DNA of 64,000 nucleotides from Streptococcus mitis 17/34 (GTDB lineage Bacteria; Bacillota; Bacilli; Lactobacillales; Streptococcaceae): NCBI GenBank assembly GCA_000430305.1, contig ASZZ01000011.1, positions 1 to 64,000 of the forward strand, read 5' to 3'. Shown piece by piece: positions 8,091 to 17,645 of this stretch (position 1 is its first letter; each line of letters starts with the position of its first letter). The notes under the pieces were generated by a model. It saw only the letters and a program-made list of their open reading frames with translations, ran no database searches and was not told where the DNA came from. The position numbers and the translations under genes were made by a program.

Positions 8091-8768
8091 ATGATTTCAA
8101 AGAGATTAGAATTGGTGGCTTCCTTTGTTCCCCAAGGGGCCATTTTACTAGATGTGGGGAGTGACCATGCTTATCTGCCAATCGAGTTAGTCGAGAGAGG
8201 CCAAATCAAAAGCGCCATTGCAGGGGAAGTGGTGGAAGGTCCCTATCAATCTGCAGTCAAAAATGTTGAGGCTCACGGCCTAAATGAGAAAATCCAAGTT
8301 CGTTTAGCCAATGGTTTGGCAGCTTTTGAAGAGACTGACCAAGTGTCGGTCATCACTATTGCTGGTATGGGAGGCCGTTTGATTGCTAGGATTTTAGAAG
8401 AGGGCTTGGACAAGCTGGCTAATGTAGAGTGTTTAATCCTACAGCCTAATAATCGTGAAGACGACTTGCGCATTTGGTTGCAAGATAACGATTTTCAGAT
8501 TGTGGCAGAAAGCATTTTAGAAGAAGCTGGCAAGTTTTACGAGATTTTGGTAGTGGAAGCAGGAAAAATGAAGTTATCAGCCAGTGATGTCCGCTTTGGA
8601 CCTATCTTGTCCAAAGAAGTCAGCCCAGTCTTTGTCCAAAAGTGGCAAAAAGAAGCTGCTAAGCTAGAATTTGCTCTCGGACAAATTCCAGAAAAAAATC
8701 TGGAGGAACGTCAAGTTCTAGTAGATAAAATTCAAGCCATTAAGGAGGTTCTTCATGCTAGCAAGTGA
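8091..8768 (+). CDS. trmK: tRNA (adenine(22)-N(1))-methyltransferase TrmK
   Basis: This class I SAM methyltransferase places m1A at position 22 in the D-loop of tRNA. The SAM-binding motif is [12 protein letters not shown] near residue 20, with [13 protein letters not shown] and LQPNNRED further on, as in B. subtilis YqfN/TrmK. It has 225 residues, normal for the family. GAGAGAGAAG precedes the ATG. The next gene overlaps it by 14 bases; this trmK-nif3 pair is common in Firmicutes. Confidence 0.92.
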   Translation: MISKRLELVASFVPQGAILLDVGSDHAYLPIELVERGQIKSAIAGEVVEGPYQSAVKNVEAHGLNEKIQVRLANGLAAFEETDQVSVITIAGMGGRLIARILEEGLDKLANVECLILQPNNREDDLRIWLQDNDFQIVAESILEEAGKFYEILVVEAGKMKLSASDVRFGPILSKEVSPVFVQKWQKEAAKLEFALGQIPEKNLEERQVLVDKIQAIKEVLHASK

Positions 8769-9555
8769 AGTGATTAAATGTTATGAAGCCTTTTGTCCTC
8801 AAGAATTTTCTATGGAGGGAGATAGTCGTGGCCTGCAAATCGGCACTTTGGACAAGGATATTCAAAGGGTCATGATTGCTCTCGATATTCGTGAAGAAAC
8901 AGTGGCTGAAGCCATTGAAAAGGGTGTGGATTTGATTATCGTCAAGCACGCGCCGATTTTCCGTCCCATCAAGGATTTGGTAGCTAGCCGTCCACAAAAT
9001 CAGATTTACATTGATCTGATAAAGCATGATATCGCAGTTTATGTCAGCCATACAAATATTGACATCGTTGAAAATGGCCTCAATGACTGGTTCTGCCAGT
9101 TGCTAGGCATTGAGGAGACGACTTATCTGCAGGAGACAGGTCCTGAACGTGGAATTGGACGTATTGGGAATGTTCAGCCTCAGACATTTGGGGAATTGGC
9201 TTACCAGGTCAAGCAAGTCTTTGGCCTAGATAGCCTGCGATTGGTGCATTATCAAGAGAGTGATTTGCAGAAGCCTATTTCAAGAGTGGCCATCTGTGGT
9301 GGTAGCGGGCAGTCTTTCTATAAGGATGCTTTAGCTAAGGGAGCAGATGTCTATATTACTGGCGATATCTACTATCACACAGCTCAGGATATGCTGTCTG
9401 ATGGCCTGTTGGCATTGGATCCAGGTCATTATATCGAAGTGCTTTTTGTGGAAAAAATCGCAGCACTCCTTACTCAATGGAAGGCAGAGAAGGCTGGTCT
9501 ATTGATATTTTGCCTAGTCAAACATCAACCAATCCTTTCCACCATATCTAGTTAG
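8755..9555 (+). CDS. Nif3-like dinuclear metal-centre protein (DUF34), altered C-terminus
   Basis: This is a YqfO/Nif3 family hexameric protein. HAPIF (residue about 64) and HTNID (about 98) carry metal-ligand histidines, and GDIYYHTAQ carries further ligands. Its cellular role is not settled; GTP cyclohydrolase-like and metal-carrier roles have been proposed for the family. At 9492-9493 AAGGC stands where AAGGGC is expected. Restoring the G gives [19 protein letters not shown] and a stop at 9551, a 265-residue protein, instead of the present ending [11 protein letters not shown] and stop at 9555. The fold core is not affected. It overlaps trmK by 14 bases. Confidence 0.85.
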   Translation: MLASEVIKCYEAFCPQEFSMEGDSRGLQIGTLDKDIQRVMIALDIREETVAEAIEKGVDLIIVKHAPIFRPIKDLVASRPQNQIYIDLIKHDIAVYVSHTNIDIVENGLNDWFCQLLGIEETTYLQETGPERGIGRIGNVQPQTFGELAYQVKQVFGLDSLRLVHYQESDLQKPISRVAICGGSGQSFYKDALAKGADVYITGDIYYHTAQDMLSDGLLALDPGHYIEVLFVEKIAALLTQWKAEKAGLLIFCLVKHQPILSTISS

Positions 9556-9567
9556 AAAGTGAAGACA

Positions 9568-10671
9568 ATGAAAAAAGTTGCCATTATCGGAGCAGGGATT
9601 GTGGGGGCAACAGCTGCCTACTACCTCTTGAAAGAAAGTGACCTTGAGGTAACCGTCTTTGACCATGGACAAGGTCAGGCTACAAAGGCCGCAGCAGGAA
9701 TTATCAGTCCTTGGTTTTCCAAACGCCGCAATAAAGCCTGGTACAAGATGGCACGCTTGGGTGCTGACTTTTATGTGGATTTGTTAGCTGATTTAGAAAA
9801 GTCTGGTCAGGAAATCGACTTTTACCAGCGTTCGGGAGTTTTTCTCTTGAAAAAGGATGATTCCAAGTTAGAAGAACTCTATCAACTGGCTCTTCAGCGT
9901 AGGGAAGAATCTCCTTTAATAGGTCAGTTAGCTATTTTGGACCAAGCCTCAGCTAATGAATTATTCCCTGGTTTGCAGGGATTTGATCACTTGCTCTATG
10001 CTTCTGGTGGAGCGAGAGTAGATGGTCAACTCTTAGTGACTCGTTTGCTGGAAGCCAGTCATGTCAAGCTGGTCAAAGAAAAAGTGACCCTGACACCTTT
10101 AGCATCAGGCTACCAGATTGGCGAAGAGGTGTTTGATCAGGTTATTTTGGCGACGGGAGCTTGGTTGGGGGACATGTTAGAACCCTTGGGTTATGCTGTG
10201 GATGTTCGTCCCCAAAAGGGGCAACTCCGAGATTATCAGCTGGTCCAAGACATGGAAACTTACCCTGTTGTTATGCCAGAAGGGGAGTGGGATTTGATTC
10301 CTTTTGCAGGTGAGAAATTATCCCTAGGCGCTACTCATGAAAATGACATGGGATTTGATTTGACGGTAGATGAAACCTTACTCCAACAAATGGAGGAAGC
10401 AGCCTTGCCCCATTATCCAGTTTTATCTAAAGCGACTTCAAGGACTGAGCGTGTGGGAATCCGTGCCTATACCAGTGATTTCTCACCTTTCTTTGGGCAA
10501 GTACCTGGCTTAGCAGGTGTCTATGCTGCTAGTGGACTAGGTTCATCAGGCCTCACAACGGGTCCTATCATTGGTTACCACCTAGCCCAACTGGTTCAAG
10601 GTAAGGAATTGACCTTGGACCCAGCAAACTATCCAATTGAAAACTATGTCAAACGACTAAAAAGCGAATAA
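9568..10671 (+). CDS. NAD(P)/FAD-dependent oxidoreductase, D-amino-acid/glycine oxidase family
   Basis: The protein belongs to the DAO superfamily (PF01266). It starts with a Rossmann dinucleotide motif (AIIGAGIVGATAA), then has AAAGIISPW and a C-terminal SGLGSSGLTTGP that contacts FAD. Members oxidise amines or amino acids; the substrate here is unknown. It is cytosolic and about 367 residues long. ATG 9568 is chosen because the Rossmann motif follows at once; an in-frame GTG at 9559 is possible. It follows the Nif3-like gene by 12 bases and is probably co-transcribed with trmK. Confidence 0.85.
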   Translation: MKKVAIIGAGIVGATAAYYLLKESDLEVTVFDHGQGQATKAAAGIISPWFSKRRNKAWYKMARLGADFYVDLLADLEKSGQEIDFYQRSGVFLLKKDDSKLEELYQLALQRREESPLIGQLAILDQASANELFPGLQGFDHLLYASGGARVDGQLLVTRLLEASHVKLVKEKVTLTPLASGYQIGEEVFDQVILATGAWLGDMLEPLGYAVDVRPQKGQLRDYQLVQDMETYPVVMPEGEWDLIPFAGEKLSLGATHENDMGFDLTVDETLLQQMEEAALPHYPVLSKATSRTERVGIRAYTSDFSPFFGQVPGLAGVYAASGLGSSGLTTGPIIGYHLAQLVQGKELTLDPANYPIENYVKRLKSE

Positions 10672-10711
10672 GAATTTTACTGAAATTTTAGCTTAGCTTC
10701 TAGGATTGTAA

Positions 10712-10740
10712 ATGACATTCCCTATCAAAAATGGTAAAAT
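10712..10740 (+). promoter_or_regulatory. Promoter of galE
   Basis: ATGACA (10712-10717) and the extended -10 TG-G-TAAAAT (ending at 10740) are separated by 17 bases, 33 bases before the galE ATG. Confidence 0.55.
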
Positions 10741-10773
10741 AAGAAAAAATAATCCGAGAATCGAGGAAAGAAG

Positions 10774-11793
10774 ATGCAAGAAAAGATTTTGGTAACGGGT
10801 GGAGCAGGTTTTATCGGAACCCATACAGTTATTGAGTTAATCCAAGCAGGTCATCAGGTTGTTGTGGTGGATAACCTTGTTAATAGTAACAGAAAAAGTT
10901 TAGAAGTTGTTGAGAGAATTACAGGAGTTGAAGTGCCTTTTTATGAGGCTGATATCCGTGATACAGAGACTCTTCATGACATTTTCAAGCAAGAAGAACC
11001 AACAGGGGTCATTCACTTCGCTGGTTTGAAGGCTGTCGGTGAATCTACCCGTATTCCTCTTGCCTACTATGACAACAATATCGCTGGAACTGTTAGTCTT
11101 TTGAAGGTAATGGAAGAACACAACTGTAAAAACATCATTTTCAGTTCTTCTGCGACAGTTTACGGAGATCCTCATACAGTGCCAATCTTGGAAGATTTCC
11201 CACTTTCAGTGACTAATCCATATGGTCGCACTAAGCTTATGCTAGAGGAAATTTTGACAGATATCTACAAGGCAGACTCAGAATGGAATGTGGTCTTACT
11301 TCGTTACTTTAACCCAATCGGAGCCCATGAGAGTGGGGATCTGGGAGAAAATCCAAACGGTATTCCAAACAACCTCTTGCCATATGTGACTCAAGTAGCA
11401 GTTGGGAAATTAGAGCAAGTGCAAGTGTTTGGAGACGATTACGATACGGAAGATGGAACTGGTGTTCGTGATTATATCCACGTTGTCGATTTGGCTAAAG
11501 GTCACGTCGCAGCTCTGAAAAAAATCCAAAAAGGTTCAGGTCTAAACGTTTATAACCTTGGAACAGGTAAAGGCTACTCAGTTCTTGAAATTATCCAAAA
11601 CATGGAAAAAGCAGTGGGACGCCCAATTCCTTACCGCATCGTAGACCGCCGACCAGGTGATATCGCAGCCTGCTATTCAGATCCTGCAAAAGCCAAAGCA
11701 GAACTCGGCTGGGAAGCAGAGTTAGGCATCACCCAAATGTGTGAAGATGCATGGCGTTGGCAAAGTAAGCATCCAAATGGATTTGAAGACTAA
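10774..11793 (+). CDS. galE: UDP-glucose 4-epimerase
   Basis: GalE interconverts UDP-glucose and UDP-galactose, feeding the Leloir pathway and surface polysaccharides. The NAD-binding motif GGAGFIG is at residues 9-15, the catalytic Ser-Tyr-Lys set is SSSATVYG and NPYGRTK, and DRRPGD is near the C-terminus. It has 339 residues, the standard size. GAGGAAAG precedes the ATG. No other galactose gene is nearby, so it probably serves nucleotide-sugar supply; the glycosyltransferase that follows starts one base after its stop. Confidence 0.95.
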   Translation: MQEKILVTGGAGFIGTHTVIELIQAGHQVVVVDNLVNSNRKSLEVVERITGVEVPFYEADIRDTETLHDIFKQEEPTGVIHFAGLKAVGESTRIPLAYYDNNIAGTVSLLKVMEEHNCKNIIFSSSATVYGDPHTVPILEDFPLSVTNPYGRTKLMLEEILTDIYKADSEWNVVLLRYFNPIGAHESGDLGENPNGIPNNLLPYVTQVAVGKLEQVQVFGDDYDTEDGTGVRDYIHVVDLAKGHVAALKKIQKGSGLNVYNLGTGKGYSVLEIIQNMEKAVGRPIPYRIVDRRPGDIAACYSDPAKAKAELGWEAELGITQMCEDAWRWQSKHPNGFED

Positions 11794-11794
11794 G

Positions 11795-12760
11795 ATGGTG
11801 ATGTCAATCATTGTCCCATGTTTAAACGAAGAGGAAGTACTTCCTCTTTTTTATCAGGCTTTGGAAGCTTTGATTCCTGAATTGGGAACAGAAATCGAGT
11901 ATGTCTTTGTCGACGATGGATCAAATGATGGAACTTTGGAACTCTTAAAGGCTTATCGAGAGCAAAATTCGGCGGTGCATTATATTTCTTTCTCGCGAAA
12001 TTTTGGCAAAGAAGCTGCTCTCTATGCAGGCTTGCAATATGCGACAGGAGATTTGGTAGTGGTGATGGATGCAGACCTCCAAGATCCTCCCAGTATGTTG
12101 TTTGAGATGAAAGCCTTACTAGACCAAAATGCAGATTTAGACTGTGTAGGAACACGGAGAACTAGTCGGAAGGGAGAACCCTTCTTTCGCAGTTTCTGTG
12201 CTGATCTATTTTACGGCTTCATGAAAAAAATTAGTCCAGTAGCCCTGCCGTCAGGTGTCCGTGATTTTCGCATGATGAGAAGATCTGTAGTAGATTCCAT
12301 TTTAAGCTTGACTGAGTCCAATCGTTTTTCAAAGGGGCTCTTTGCCTGGGTCGGTTTTAAAACCCACTATCTGGACTATCCAAATGTCGAAAGGCAGGCT
12401 GGTAAGACCAGTTGGAGTTTTAGGCAGCTTTTTTTCTACTCCATGGAAGGGATTGTTAATTTTTCCGATTTTCCCTTGATTATAGCCTTTGTAGCTGGCC
12501 TCCTATCTTGTTTTATTTCTCTGCTTATGACCTTTTTTGTCGTGATTCGGACCCTCATTTTGGGCAATCCGACATCTGGCTGGACCTCTCTGATGGCTGT
12601 CATTCTCTTTCTTGGAGGTATTCAACTCTTGACCATTGGAATTCTAGGCAAGTATATCAGTAAGATTTATCTAGAGACTAAAAAAAGACCACTTTATCTT
12701 ATTAAAGAAAAAAGTGATCTTCCTATTTTAACCGAAAAAAATAGAGAGAAAAGACTATAA
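11795..12760 (+). CDS. GT2 glycosyltransferase, polyprenyl-phosphate sugar transferase type
   Basis: This resembles DPM1/GtrB/YkcC proteins that transfer a sugar from a nucleotide donor to undecaprenyl phosphate at the inner face of the membrane. The N-terminal GT-A domain starts MSIIVPCLNEEE, has VDDGSNDGT, and the donor-binding VMDADLQDP. Two C-terminal membrane segments follow (about residues 225-300). ATG 11795 is one base after the galE stop; ATG 11801 is also possible. The link to galE suggests a galactose-type donor, which is inference. Confidence 0.88.
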   Translation: MVMSIIVPCLNEEEVLPLFYQALEALIPELGTEIEYVFVDDGSNDGTLELLKAYREQNSAVHYISFSRNFGKEAALYAGLQYATGDLVVVMDADLQDPPSMLFEMKALLDQNADLDCVGTRRTSRKGEPFFRSFCADLFYGFMKKISPVALPSGVRDFRMMRRSVVDSILSLTESNRFSKGLFAWVGFKTHYLDYPNVERQAGKTSWSFRQLFFYSMEGIVNFSDFPLIIAFVAGLLSCFISLLMTFFVVIRTLILGNPTSGWTSLMAVILFLGGIQLLTIGILGKYISKIYLETKKRPLYLIKEKSDLPILTEKNREKRL

Positions 12761-12810
12761 TTTTACATGGAAATATGCTAAACTAGAAGGAGTGGATTAC
12801 CGCCATTGAT

Positions 12811-13016
12811 TTAGGATTCCTGGTTTCCAATCAGGGCGCGAGTTGGGCAATTTTTAACAGCCTCTACGACGTCCTGGCTAGGAGAAATTTCTTTTTCCAG
12901 TTGATCAGGATCATCGTAAAAACGCACGATTCCATTATCGTGGTAATCAAATAAATCAGAATAAGTTTGGCACAGCCACAGGCGATGCATCGTTCGGGTA
13001 TAAGTGTGATTTTCAT
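12811..13016 (-). pseudogene. Small ferredoxin, frameshifted inside the cluster motif
   Basis: The product is a 68-residue [Fe-S] ferredoxin, an electron carrier. The reading starts at 13016 with MKITLIPERCIACG and continues, after a break, as CQTYSDLFDYHDNG to NCPTRALIGNQES. On the coding strand GGCTGTGCC stands where GGCCTGTGCC is expected (12975), so one C is missing and the CxxCxxC motif is split between two frames. No Shine-Dalgarno is visible; TATAAA lies seven bases before the ATG, so the mRNA could be leaderless. It is divergent from the gene at 13068. Confidence 0.8.
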
Positions 13017-13067
13017 GTTCATATTTATATTGTAATAAGAAAGTAGAAAAAAAACAAGGAGTAAGGT

Positions 13068-13550
13068 ATGGCAAAAGAACCGTGGCAAGAAGATATTTAT
13101 GATCAAGAAGAAACAAGAACAGAACGAAGTAAGAGAAAACAGGGTGGTGGAGTTATAGCGAATCGTATCTTGACTATTTTAGCTAGTATTTTCTTTGTAA
13201 TTGTGGTGGTGATGATTATTGTTCTGATCTATCTGTCATCGGGTGGGAGTAATCGTACAGCAGCCTTGAAAGATTTTCATGATTCTGATGCAAATGTAGT
13301 ACAGATTTCATCTTCTAGTAGTTCAGAGCAGGCATCTTCTGGTTCAGAAGAAAAGGTAGAAGAGTCATCTAGTAGTTCAGAACATCCAACTGATCCAGAA
13401 GGAACTACAAAAGTGTTAGCAGGAGAAGGGGAAGCAGCCATTGCAGCTCGTGCAGGTATCTCGATTGCTCAGTTGGAAGCCTTAAATCCTGGACATATGG
13501 CTACAGGATCTTGGTTTGCTAATCCAGGTGACGTTGTTAAAATCAAATAG
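13068..13550 (+). CDS. Single-pass membrane protein with extracellular LysM-like C-terminus
   Basis: The 160-residue protein has a charged cytosolic N-terminus (about residues 1-28), one membrane helix (residues about 30-56), a Ser/Glu-rich linker and a small C-terminal module, [19 protein letters not shown] to the end, that resembles the core of a LysM wall-binding repeat. It probably sits in the membrane with the module contacting peptidoglycan. Its role is unknown; pneumococcal SP_1604 is the counterpart I recall. ACAAGGAG precedes the ATG. cmk follows eight bases after its stop, so the two are co-transcribed. Confidence 0.85.
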   Translation: MAKEPWQEDIYDQEETRTERSKRKQGGGVIANRILTILASIFFVIVVVMIIVLIYLSSGGSNRTAALKDFHDSDANVVQISSSSSSEQASSGSEEKVEESSSSSEHPTDPEGTTKVLAGEGEAAIAARAGISIAQLEALNPGHMATGSWFANPGDVVKIK

Positions 13551-13558
13551 GAGTTGAT

Positions 13559-14230
13559 ATGAAAATAATTCAAATTGCTATTGATGGTCCAGCTTCCAGC
13601 GGTAAGAGTACAGTTGCAAAGATTATTGCCAAGGATTTTGGATACACCTATCTAGATACAGGTGCCATGTATCGTGCAGCGACCTACATGGCTCTCAGGA
13701 ACCAATTAGGAGTTGAACAAGTTGAAGAACTCTTAGACTTATTGGACCAGCATCCAATCAGCTTTGGGCGTTCAGAAACTGGAGAACAGCTTGTCTTTGT
13801 AGGAGATGTGGATATTACCCATCCTATCCGTGAAAATGAAGTGACCAATCATGTTTCAGCTATTGCGGCAATTCCTGAAATTCGTGAGAAACTAGTTTCT
13901 CTCCAACAAGAAATTGCCCAGCAAGGCGGGATTGTCATGGATGGTCGCGATATTGGAACGGTTGTATTGCCACAAGCAGAACTGAAAATTTTTCTAGTAG
14001 CCTCTGTTGATGAAAGAGCAGAGCGCCGTTACAAGGAAAATATTGCCAAGGGAATTGAGACAGACCTTGAAACCTTAAAAGAGGAAATTGCTGCGCGTGA
14101 CTACAAGGATAGTCATCGTGAGACTTCGCCTCTCAAACAAGCAGAGGATGCTGTCTACCTTGATACAACTGGCTTGAATATTCAAGAAGTAGTTGAAAAA
14201 ATCAAAGCAGAAGCTGAAAAAAGAATGTAA
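13559..14230 (+). CDS. cmk: Cytidylate kinase
   Basis: Cmk phosphorylates CMP and dCMP with ATP in pyrimidine nucleotide recycling. The P-loop is GPASSGKST at residues about 10-18, followed by [22 protein letters not shown] and the lid arginines in ERRYKEN. It has 223 residues, as usual, and is cytosolic. AGGAG precedes the ATG, only a few bases after the preceding stop. Confidence 0.95.
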   Translation: MKIIQIAIDGPASSGKSTVAKIIAKDFGYTYLDTGAMYRAATYMALRNQLGVEQVEELLDLLDQHPISFGRSETGEQLVFVGDVDITHPIRENEVTNHVSAIAAIPEIREKLVSLQQEIAQQGGIVMDGRDIGTVVLPQAELKIFLVASVDERAERRYKENIAKGIETDLETLKEEIAARDYKDSHRETSPLKQAEDAVYLDTTGLNIQEVVEKIKAEAEKRM

Positions 14231-14234
14231 ATGT

Positions 14235-14265
14235 AAAAAAGCCGATAGATTGATATCGGTTTTTT
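14235..14265 (+). terminator. Terminator of cmk
   Basis: AAAAAAGCCGATA and TATCGGTTTTTT pair across a six-base loop, ending in a T run. Confidence 0.8.
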
Positions 14266-14271
14266 CTAAAT

Positions 14272-14300
14272 TTGTCAAAATGTTGATTTTAAGGTATAAT
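14272..14300 (+). promoter_or_regulatory. Promoter of the PhnA-like gene
   Basis: TTGTCA (14272-14277) and TATAAT (14295-14300) are separated by exactly 17 bases. Confidence 0.7.
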
Positions 14301-14359
14301 AGTTGCTGTTCGAGAAATTTTGATTTTCAAAGAATAGTGAATGATTATAAGGAGAAACC

Positions 14360-14698
14360 ATGAACAACTTACCAAATTGCCCAAAATGTAACTCAGAGTA
14401 TGTCTACGAAGACGGTGCCCTACTGGTTTGCCCAGAGTGTGCTCATGAGTGGAATCCTGCTGAAGTTGCAGATGTAGAAGAAGGCCTTGTTGCTATCGAT
14501 GCCAACGGAAATAAATTGGCTGACGGTGATACAGTAACCCTCATCAAGGATTTGAAAGTAAAAGGTGCGCCAAAAGATTTGAAACAAGGGACGCGCGTGA
14601 AAAATATCCGCATCGTAGAAGGTGACCACAATATCGACTGTAAGATTGATGGCTTCGGTGCTATGAAGCTCAAATCAGAGTTTGTGAAGAAAATTTAA
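14360..14698 (+). CDS. PhnA/YjdM-family zinc-ribbon protein
   Basis: The 112-residue cytosolic protein opens with a zinc ribbon (CPKCNSEY and CPECAHEW, residues 8-30) and ends with the compact YjdM beta domain ([19 protein letters not shown]). The old name, phosphonate utilisation protein PhnA, is misleading, because no phosphonate genes are near; the function is unknown. AAGGAG precedes the ATG. The next gene starts two bases after its stop. Confidence 0.88.
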   Translation: MNNLPNCPKCNSEYVYEDGALLVCPECAHEWNPAEVADVEEGLVAIDANGNKLADGDTVTLIKDLKVKGAPKDLKQGTRVKNIRIVEGDHNIDCKIDGFGAMKLKSEFVKKI

Positions 14699-14700
14699 GC

Positions 14701-15330
14701 ATGTCAAAGCACTACAAACTTGTATTTTATAGCCGTATCTTCTTGTTTCTAGCGGCTTTCACGGGAGTTTATCTTGAAATCGCCAAGCATGGTGGATTTG
14801 GGATGCTTCTCTATTATACGGTTCTGTCAAATCTTTTAGTAGCGATTTTTACGCTCTATCTTCTAAAGGTTATGAGCCGTTTAGGTGAAAATTGGCAAAG
14901 GCCAAGTCTCCTGCGCTTAAAAGGTGGGGTCACCATGAGTATCATGATTACCTGTGTGATTTACCATTTCCTTTTAGCGCCCATTGCGACTAATTTCTAT
15001 ACTCTGGAAAATTTCCTTTGCCACTATATCGTTCCCCTCTGGTTTTTAGCAGATACCCTCTTTTTTGACAAACAGGGTCAATACAAAATCTGGGATCCAG
15101 TTGTGTGGACGATTTTACCCTTGCTGTATATGATTTTTGCTCTTTTTAATGGCTTGGTACTGAAACTAGATATTCCTAATTCTAAGGTCAGTCCTTTCCC
15201 TTACTTCTTTTTGAATGTGAACAAGGGTTGGGATGTTGTGTTTAAGTGGTGTCTGATTATCTTTGTTGCCTATATGGTGGCAGGATTTATCTTCTACTTT
15301 ATCAAGCAAATCAAGAGAAGGTCATCCTAA
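14701..15330 (+). CDS. Integral membrane protein, Pr6Pr/FAR-17a-like
   Basis: The 209-residue protein has about six hydrophobic helices, with short charged loops and a basic end (FIKQIKRRSS). The pattern GGVTMSIMITCVIYHFLLAP plus CHYIVPLWFLADTLFFD fits the bacterial Pr6Pr family, which has no known bacterial function. It is coupled to the PhnA-like gene. A BOX repeat starts at its stop codon. Confidence 0.8.
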   Translation: MSKHYKLVFYSRIFLFLAAFTGVYLEIAKHGGFGMLLYYTVLSNLLVAIFTLYLLKVMSRLGENWQRPSLLRLKGGVTMSIMITCVIYHFLLAPIATNFYTLENFLCHYIVPLWFLADTLFFDKQGQYKIWDPVVWTILPLLYMIFALFNGLVLKLDIPNSKVSPFPYFFLNVNKGWDVVFKWCLIIFVAYMVAGFIFYFIKQIKRRSS

Positions 15331-15525
15331 TACTCTTTGAAAATAAAATTCAAACCACGTCAGATTCGCCTTGCCGTATATATGTTACTGACTTCGTCAG
15401 TTTCATCTACAACCTCAAAACTATGTTTTGAGCTGACTTCGTCAGTTCTATCTACAACCTCAAAGTAGTGCTTTGAGCAACCTGCGGCTAGCTTCCTAGT
15501 TTGCTCTTTGATTTTCATTGAGTAT
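15330..15525 (+). repeat. BOX element, A-B-B-C
   Basis: boxA begins ATACTCTTTG, two boxB units (CTGACTTCGTCAG plus ACCTCAAA) cover about 15386-15478, and boxC (CCTGCGGCTAGCTTCCTAG) ends at GAGTAT. BOX elements are dispersed repeats of pneumococci and close relatives. Confidence 0.95.
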
Positions 15526-15648
15526 AAGATACAAGGGATTCATTTTCGAGTTTAAGAAGGAGTCTACAAACCAATGGGGCTTCTTCTTTTCTTGCTTTAT
15601 AATTCTCAAAAGAGTAGAAGATTAAGAGAAAATATAGAAAGAGATTTC

Positions 15649-16799
15649 ATGAAACAATTTTTAGAACGGGCCAGTATTTTGGCTCTCTCCCTCGTTTTGA
15701 TTACGTCCTTTTCGATTTCAAGTGCCCTACCAGCCATGTTTGACTATTATCAAGGTTATCCTAAGGAACAAATTGAGCTCTTGGCGAGCTTGCCATCTTT
15801 TGGGATCATGATTATGTTACTACTAAATGGTTTCTTAGAAAAAATATTTCCTGAGCGCTTACAGATTAGTTTGGGATTGTTGATTTTATCACTGAGTGGA
15901 ACGGCTCCCTTCTGGTATCAAGCCTACCCCTTTGTCTTTGGAACACGGATTCTTTTTGGTTTGGGTGTTGGAATGATCAATGCTAAGGCCATTTCTATTA
16001 TCAGTGAACGTTATCAAGGAAAAACGCGGATTCAGATGCTAGGGCTACGCGGTTCTGCAGAGGTCGTTGGGGCCTCTCTCATTACCTTGGCAGTTGGCCA
16101 GTTGTTATCCTTCGGTTGGACAGCTACCTTCCTAGCCTATAGTGCTGGATTTTTGGTGCTGATCCTTTATCTGCTCTTTGTACCTTATGGAAAGGAAAAG
16201 AAAGAAGTTAGGAAAAAGGAGAAGGAAGCAAGTCGCTTAACTCGGGAAATGAAAGGCTTGATTTTTATCCTAGCTATTGAAGCAGCAGTGGTAGTTTGTA
16301 CCAATACGGCTATTACTATCCGTATTCCAAGTTTGATGGTGGAAAGAGGACTGGGGGATGCTCAGTTATCTAGTTTTGTTCTCAGTATCATGCAGTTGAT
16401 TGGGATTGTAGCTGGTGTGAGTTTTTCTTTCTTGATTTCTATCTTTAAAGAGAAACTGCTCCTCTGGTCTGGTATTACCTTTGGCCTAGGGCAAATTGTG
16501 ATTGCCTTGTCTCCATCCTTGTGGGTGGTAGTGGCAGGAAGTATTCTGGCTGGCTTTGCTACAGTGTAGCCTTGACGACGGTCTTTCAACTTGTCTCTGA
16601 AAGAATTCCAGCTAAACTCCTCAATCAAGCAACTTCATTTGCTGTATTAGGTTGTAGTTTCGGAGCCTTTACGACCCCATTTGTTCTAGGTGCAATTGGC
16701 TTGCTAACACAAAATGGGATGTTGGTCTTTAGTATCTTAGGATGTTGGTTGATTGTAACCTCTATCTTTGTCATGTACCTACTTCAAAAGAGAGCTTAG
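15649..16799 (+). pseudogene. MFS transporter, frameshifted
   Basis: This is a 12-helix major facilitator carrier of about 383 residues when repaired. The loop FGLGVGMINAKA and the long charged central loop GKEKKEVRKKEKEASR are typical. The frame breaks at about 16565: GCTACAGTGTAG ends the first part, while one more G or T would give ATVVALTTVFQLVSERIP and continue to 16799. The substrate is not known; a drug or metabolite exporter is likely. ATG 15649 is chosen (AGAAAGAG upstream); an ATG at 15574 has AAGGAG 11 bases upstream and would add 25 residues. Confidence 0.82.
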
Positions 16800-16860
16800 G
16801 ATTGATTCCTAGGTTTTTCTTTTGAGTTTTTTGTACCCAGACAATATTTATTTTAGAATC

Positions 16861-16889
16861 TTGTCTACAGATTAATTTCTTGATAGAAT
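16861..16889 (+). promoter_or_regulatory. Promoter of truA-thiD-hmpT, probably leaderless
   Basis: TTGTCT (16861-16866), a 17-base spacer and the extended -10 TGA-TAGAAT (16881-16889) are followed by seven bases and then ATG. No Shine-Dalgarno is present. Confidence 0.65.
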
Positions 16890-16896
16890 AGAAGTT

Positions 16897-17645
16897 ATGA
16901 CGAGATATAAAGCAACTATTTCCTATGATGGTTACGCCTTTGCTGGTTTTCAGCGCCAGCCTCATGCGCGTAGTGTTCAGGAAGAAATTGAAAAAACCTT
17001 GACCAAGTTAAATAAAGGACAAGCCGTTACTGTTCATGGTGCTGGTAGGACAGATAGTGGGGTTCATGCTCTGGGACAGGTTATTCATTTTGATCTACCT
17101 TATCAGATGGATGAGGAGAAGCTCCGTTTTGCTTTGGACACCCAGTCTCCTGAAGATATTGATGTGATTTCAATTGAGCTTGTGGCGGATGATTTTCATT
17201 GCCGTTATGCCAAGCACAGTAAGACCTATGAGTTTGTCGTGGATAGGGGCCGTCCCAAGAATCCTATGCGCCGTCACTATGCTACTCACTTTCCCTATCC
17301 ACTCGATGTGGAACGCATGCAGATTGCAATCAAAAAGCTAGAGGGAACCCACGATTTCACAGGCTTTACAGCCTCTGGAACCAGTGTGGAGGATAAGGTT
17401 CGCACCATCACAGAAGCTAGTCTCAGGTTGATGAGACAGGACAATTTTTGACTTTTACCTTTTCAGGAAATGGTTTTTTGTATAAGCAGATTCGTAATAT
17501 GGTGGGGACACTGCTCAAAATCGGAAATAATCGAATGCCAGTAGAGCAGATTGACCTGATTTTGGAGAAAAAGGACAGGCAACTTGCAGGTCCCACTGCA
17601 GCACCTAATGGTTTATATTTAAAGGAGATTCGTTATGAAGAATAA
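16897..17645 (+). pseudogene. truA: tRNA pseudouridine(38-40) synthase TruA, frameshifted
   Basis: TruA makes pseudouridine at positions 38-40 of the tRNA anticodon arm. The catalytic Asp is in [15 protein letters not shown], near residue 54. At 17445-17449 there are five T where six are expected; the reading ends at QDNF, and repaired it continues [20 protein letters not shown] to 17645, giving the usual 249 residues. It is the first gene of an operon with thiD, which overlaps its stop. Confidence 0.9.

Noticed and set aside
16600-16896. TPP riboswitch expected for a thiamine operon
   Set aside because: No THI-box motif (CTGAGA, ACCTGA) is seen upstream of truA-thiD-hmpT, and the operon appears leaderless.
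17448-17645. Separate small protein downstream of truA
   Set aside because: It is the C-terminal part of TruA; one missing T splits the gene.
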